Assembly: GCA_002699335.1 (NCBI GenBank)
Contig: PACG01000225.1
Coordinates: 15,985 to 58,920, forward strand
Direction of reading: 5' to 3'
DNA: 42,936 bases
From: Candidatus Poribacteria bacterium
GTDB lineage: Bacteria; Poribacteria; WGA-4E; UBA9662
Shown one piece after another: positions 42,767-42,936 of the stretch. Every line of letters starts with the position of its first letter. The first letter of the stretch is position 1. The notes under the pieces were generated by a model. It ran no database searches. It was not told the DNA's origin and saw only the letters and a list, made by a program, of their open reading frames with translations. The position numbers were made by a program, and so were the translations under genes.

Positions 42767-42936
42767 ATGCAGATTGGGACCTTAGCGCTCCAAGGCAACT
42801 TTGAACTCCATCAAACCACGTTAAACCGCCTGAATATTAAAAGTACTCTAATCCGTAAGCCGTCACAACTCGAAGGCTGTGACGGCTTGATTATTCCAGG
42901 TGGAGAATCTACCACCCTGATTAAGTTACTCCGCAA
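42767..42936 (+). CDS. pdxT: Glutaminase subunit PdxT of pyridoxal 5'-phosphate synthase (partial)
   Basis: The first 56 codons of PdxT: MQIGTLALQGNFELHQ, then SQLEGCDGLIIPGGESTTL, the family's conserved oxyanion/PGGEST stretch. The protein releases ammonia from glutamine for PdxS. The frame is cut by the window edge. It starts 20 bases after pdxS without a clear ribosome site, so it is presumably co-transcribed with it. Confidence 0.92.
   Translation, partial: MQIGTLALQGNFELHQTTLNRLNIKSTLIRKPSQLEGCDGLIIPGGESTTLIKLLR

Noticed and set aside
1..42936. tRNA, rRNA or CRISPR arrays
   Set aside because: I scanned for TTCGA-type T-loops and regular direct repeats and saw nothing convincing; the only strong repeats are the inverted ones listed.

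Overview
The window looks like a chromosomal piece of an uncultured Gram-negative-type bacterium. The envelope genes (lptF, lptG, an RseP-type site-2 protease, an O-antigen-ligase-like protein, a lipoprotein) imply an outer membrane. The accessory genes (sulfatase, creatininase family, Ldh2-type dehydrogenase, RraA-like, Gfo/Idh/MocA, SUMF1-domain, PEGA/caspase, LVIVD propeller) are of the kind that is plentiful in Poribacteria, Latescibacteria and related planctomycete-like lineages. This placement is inference from family content; no rRNA gene is present. Layout: bases 1-7150 are an accessory stretch with much gene decay: a frameshifted creatininase-family gene, an Ldh2-type dehydrogenase running into an N-terminally deleted sulfatase, a possible 34-residue membrane peptide, a secreted SUMF1-domain protein without the FGE cysteines, an IS3-type transposase remnant and a multiply frameshifted caspase-PEGA gene. 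Bases 7151-17421 are on the minus strand: a class I/II aminotransferase, a complete branched-chain amino-acid-type ABC transporter (livJ-H-M-G-F), a lipoprotein, an isoprenylcysteine-methyltransferase-like membrane enzyme, and lptG/lptF. Bases 17763-27809 are a plus-strand core block: PPM phosphatase, then rpsB-tsf-frr-cdsA-dxr-rseP-udg-priA. It is tightly packed with 4-base overlaps, and pyrH and uppS, common members of this neighbourhood, are absent. Bases 27845-29710 (minus) hold two more decayed genes, an RraA-like one and an LVIVD-repeat propeller. An intact Gfo/Idh oxidoreductase, a large DUF4175-like coiled-coil membrane protein and a SIS-domain protein follow on the minus strand. Bases 35727-41737 (plus) begin with a near-consensus promoter driving a protein made of four ~100-residue repeats that each end in QPI..ERHMH. 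After it come an O-antigen-ligase-like protein, a membrane-anchored SGNH hydrolase, a PIG-V-like mannosyltransferase and a DEDD exonuclease-like protein. The last gene ends inside a nearly perfect 54-bp palindrome. The window closes with a promoter and pdxS followed by the start of pdxT (pyridoxal 5'-phosphate synthase). How it fits together: the core block links translation (S2, EF-Ts, RRF), phospholipid and isoprenoid synthesis (CdsA, Dxr), envelope stress proteolysis (RseP) and DNA repair/restart (UDG, PriA). LptF/G carry lipopolysaccharide to the outer membrane, and the waaL/SGNH/PIG-V group probably builds or decorates a surface glycan. The clear frameshifts are all in accessory genes while the long core genes read through, so I read them as real decay and not poor sequence. 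The most unusual items are the four-repeat ERHMH protein, the palindrome at the end of the exonuclease gene, the three-PDZ RseP with an altered second metal motif, and the inactive-looking caspase-PEGA relic.
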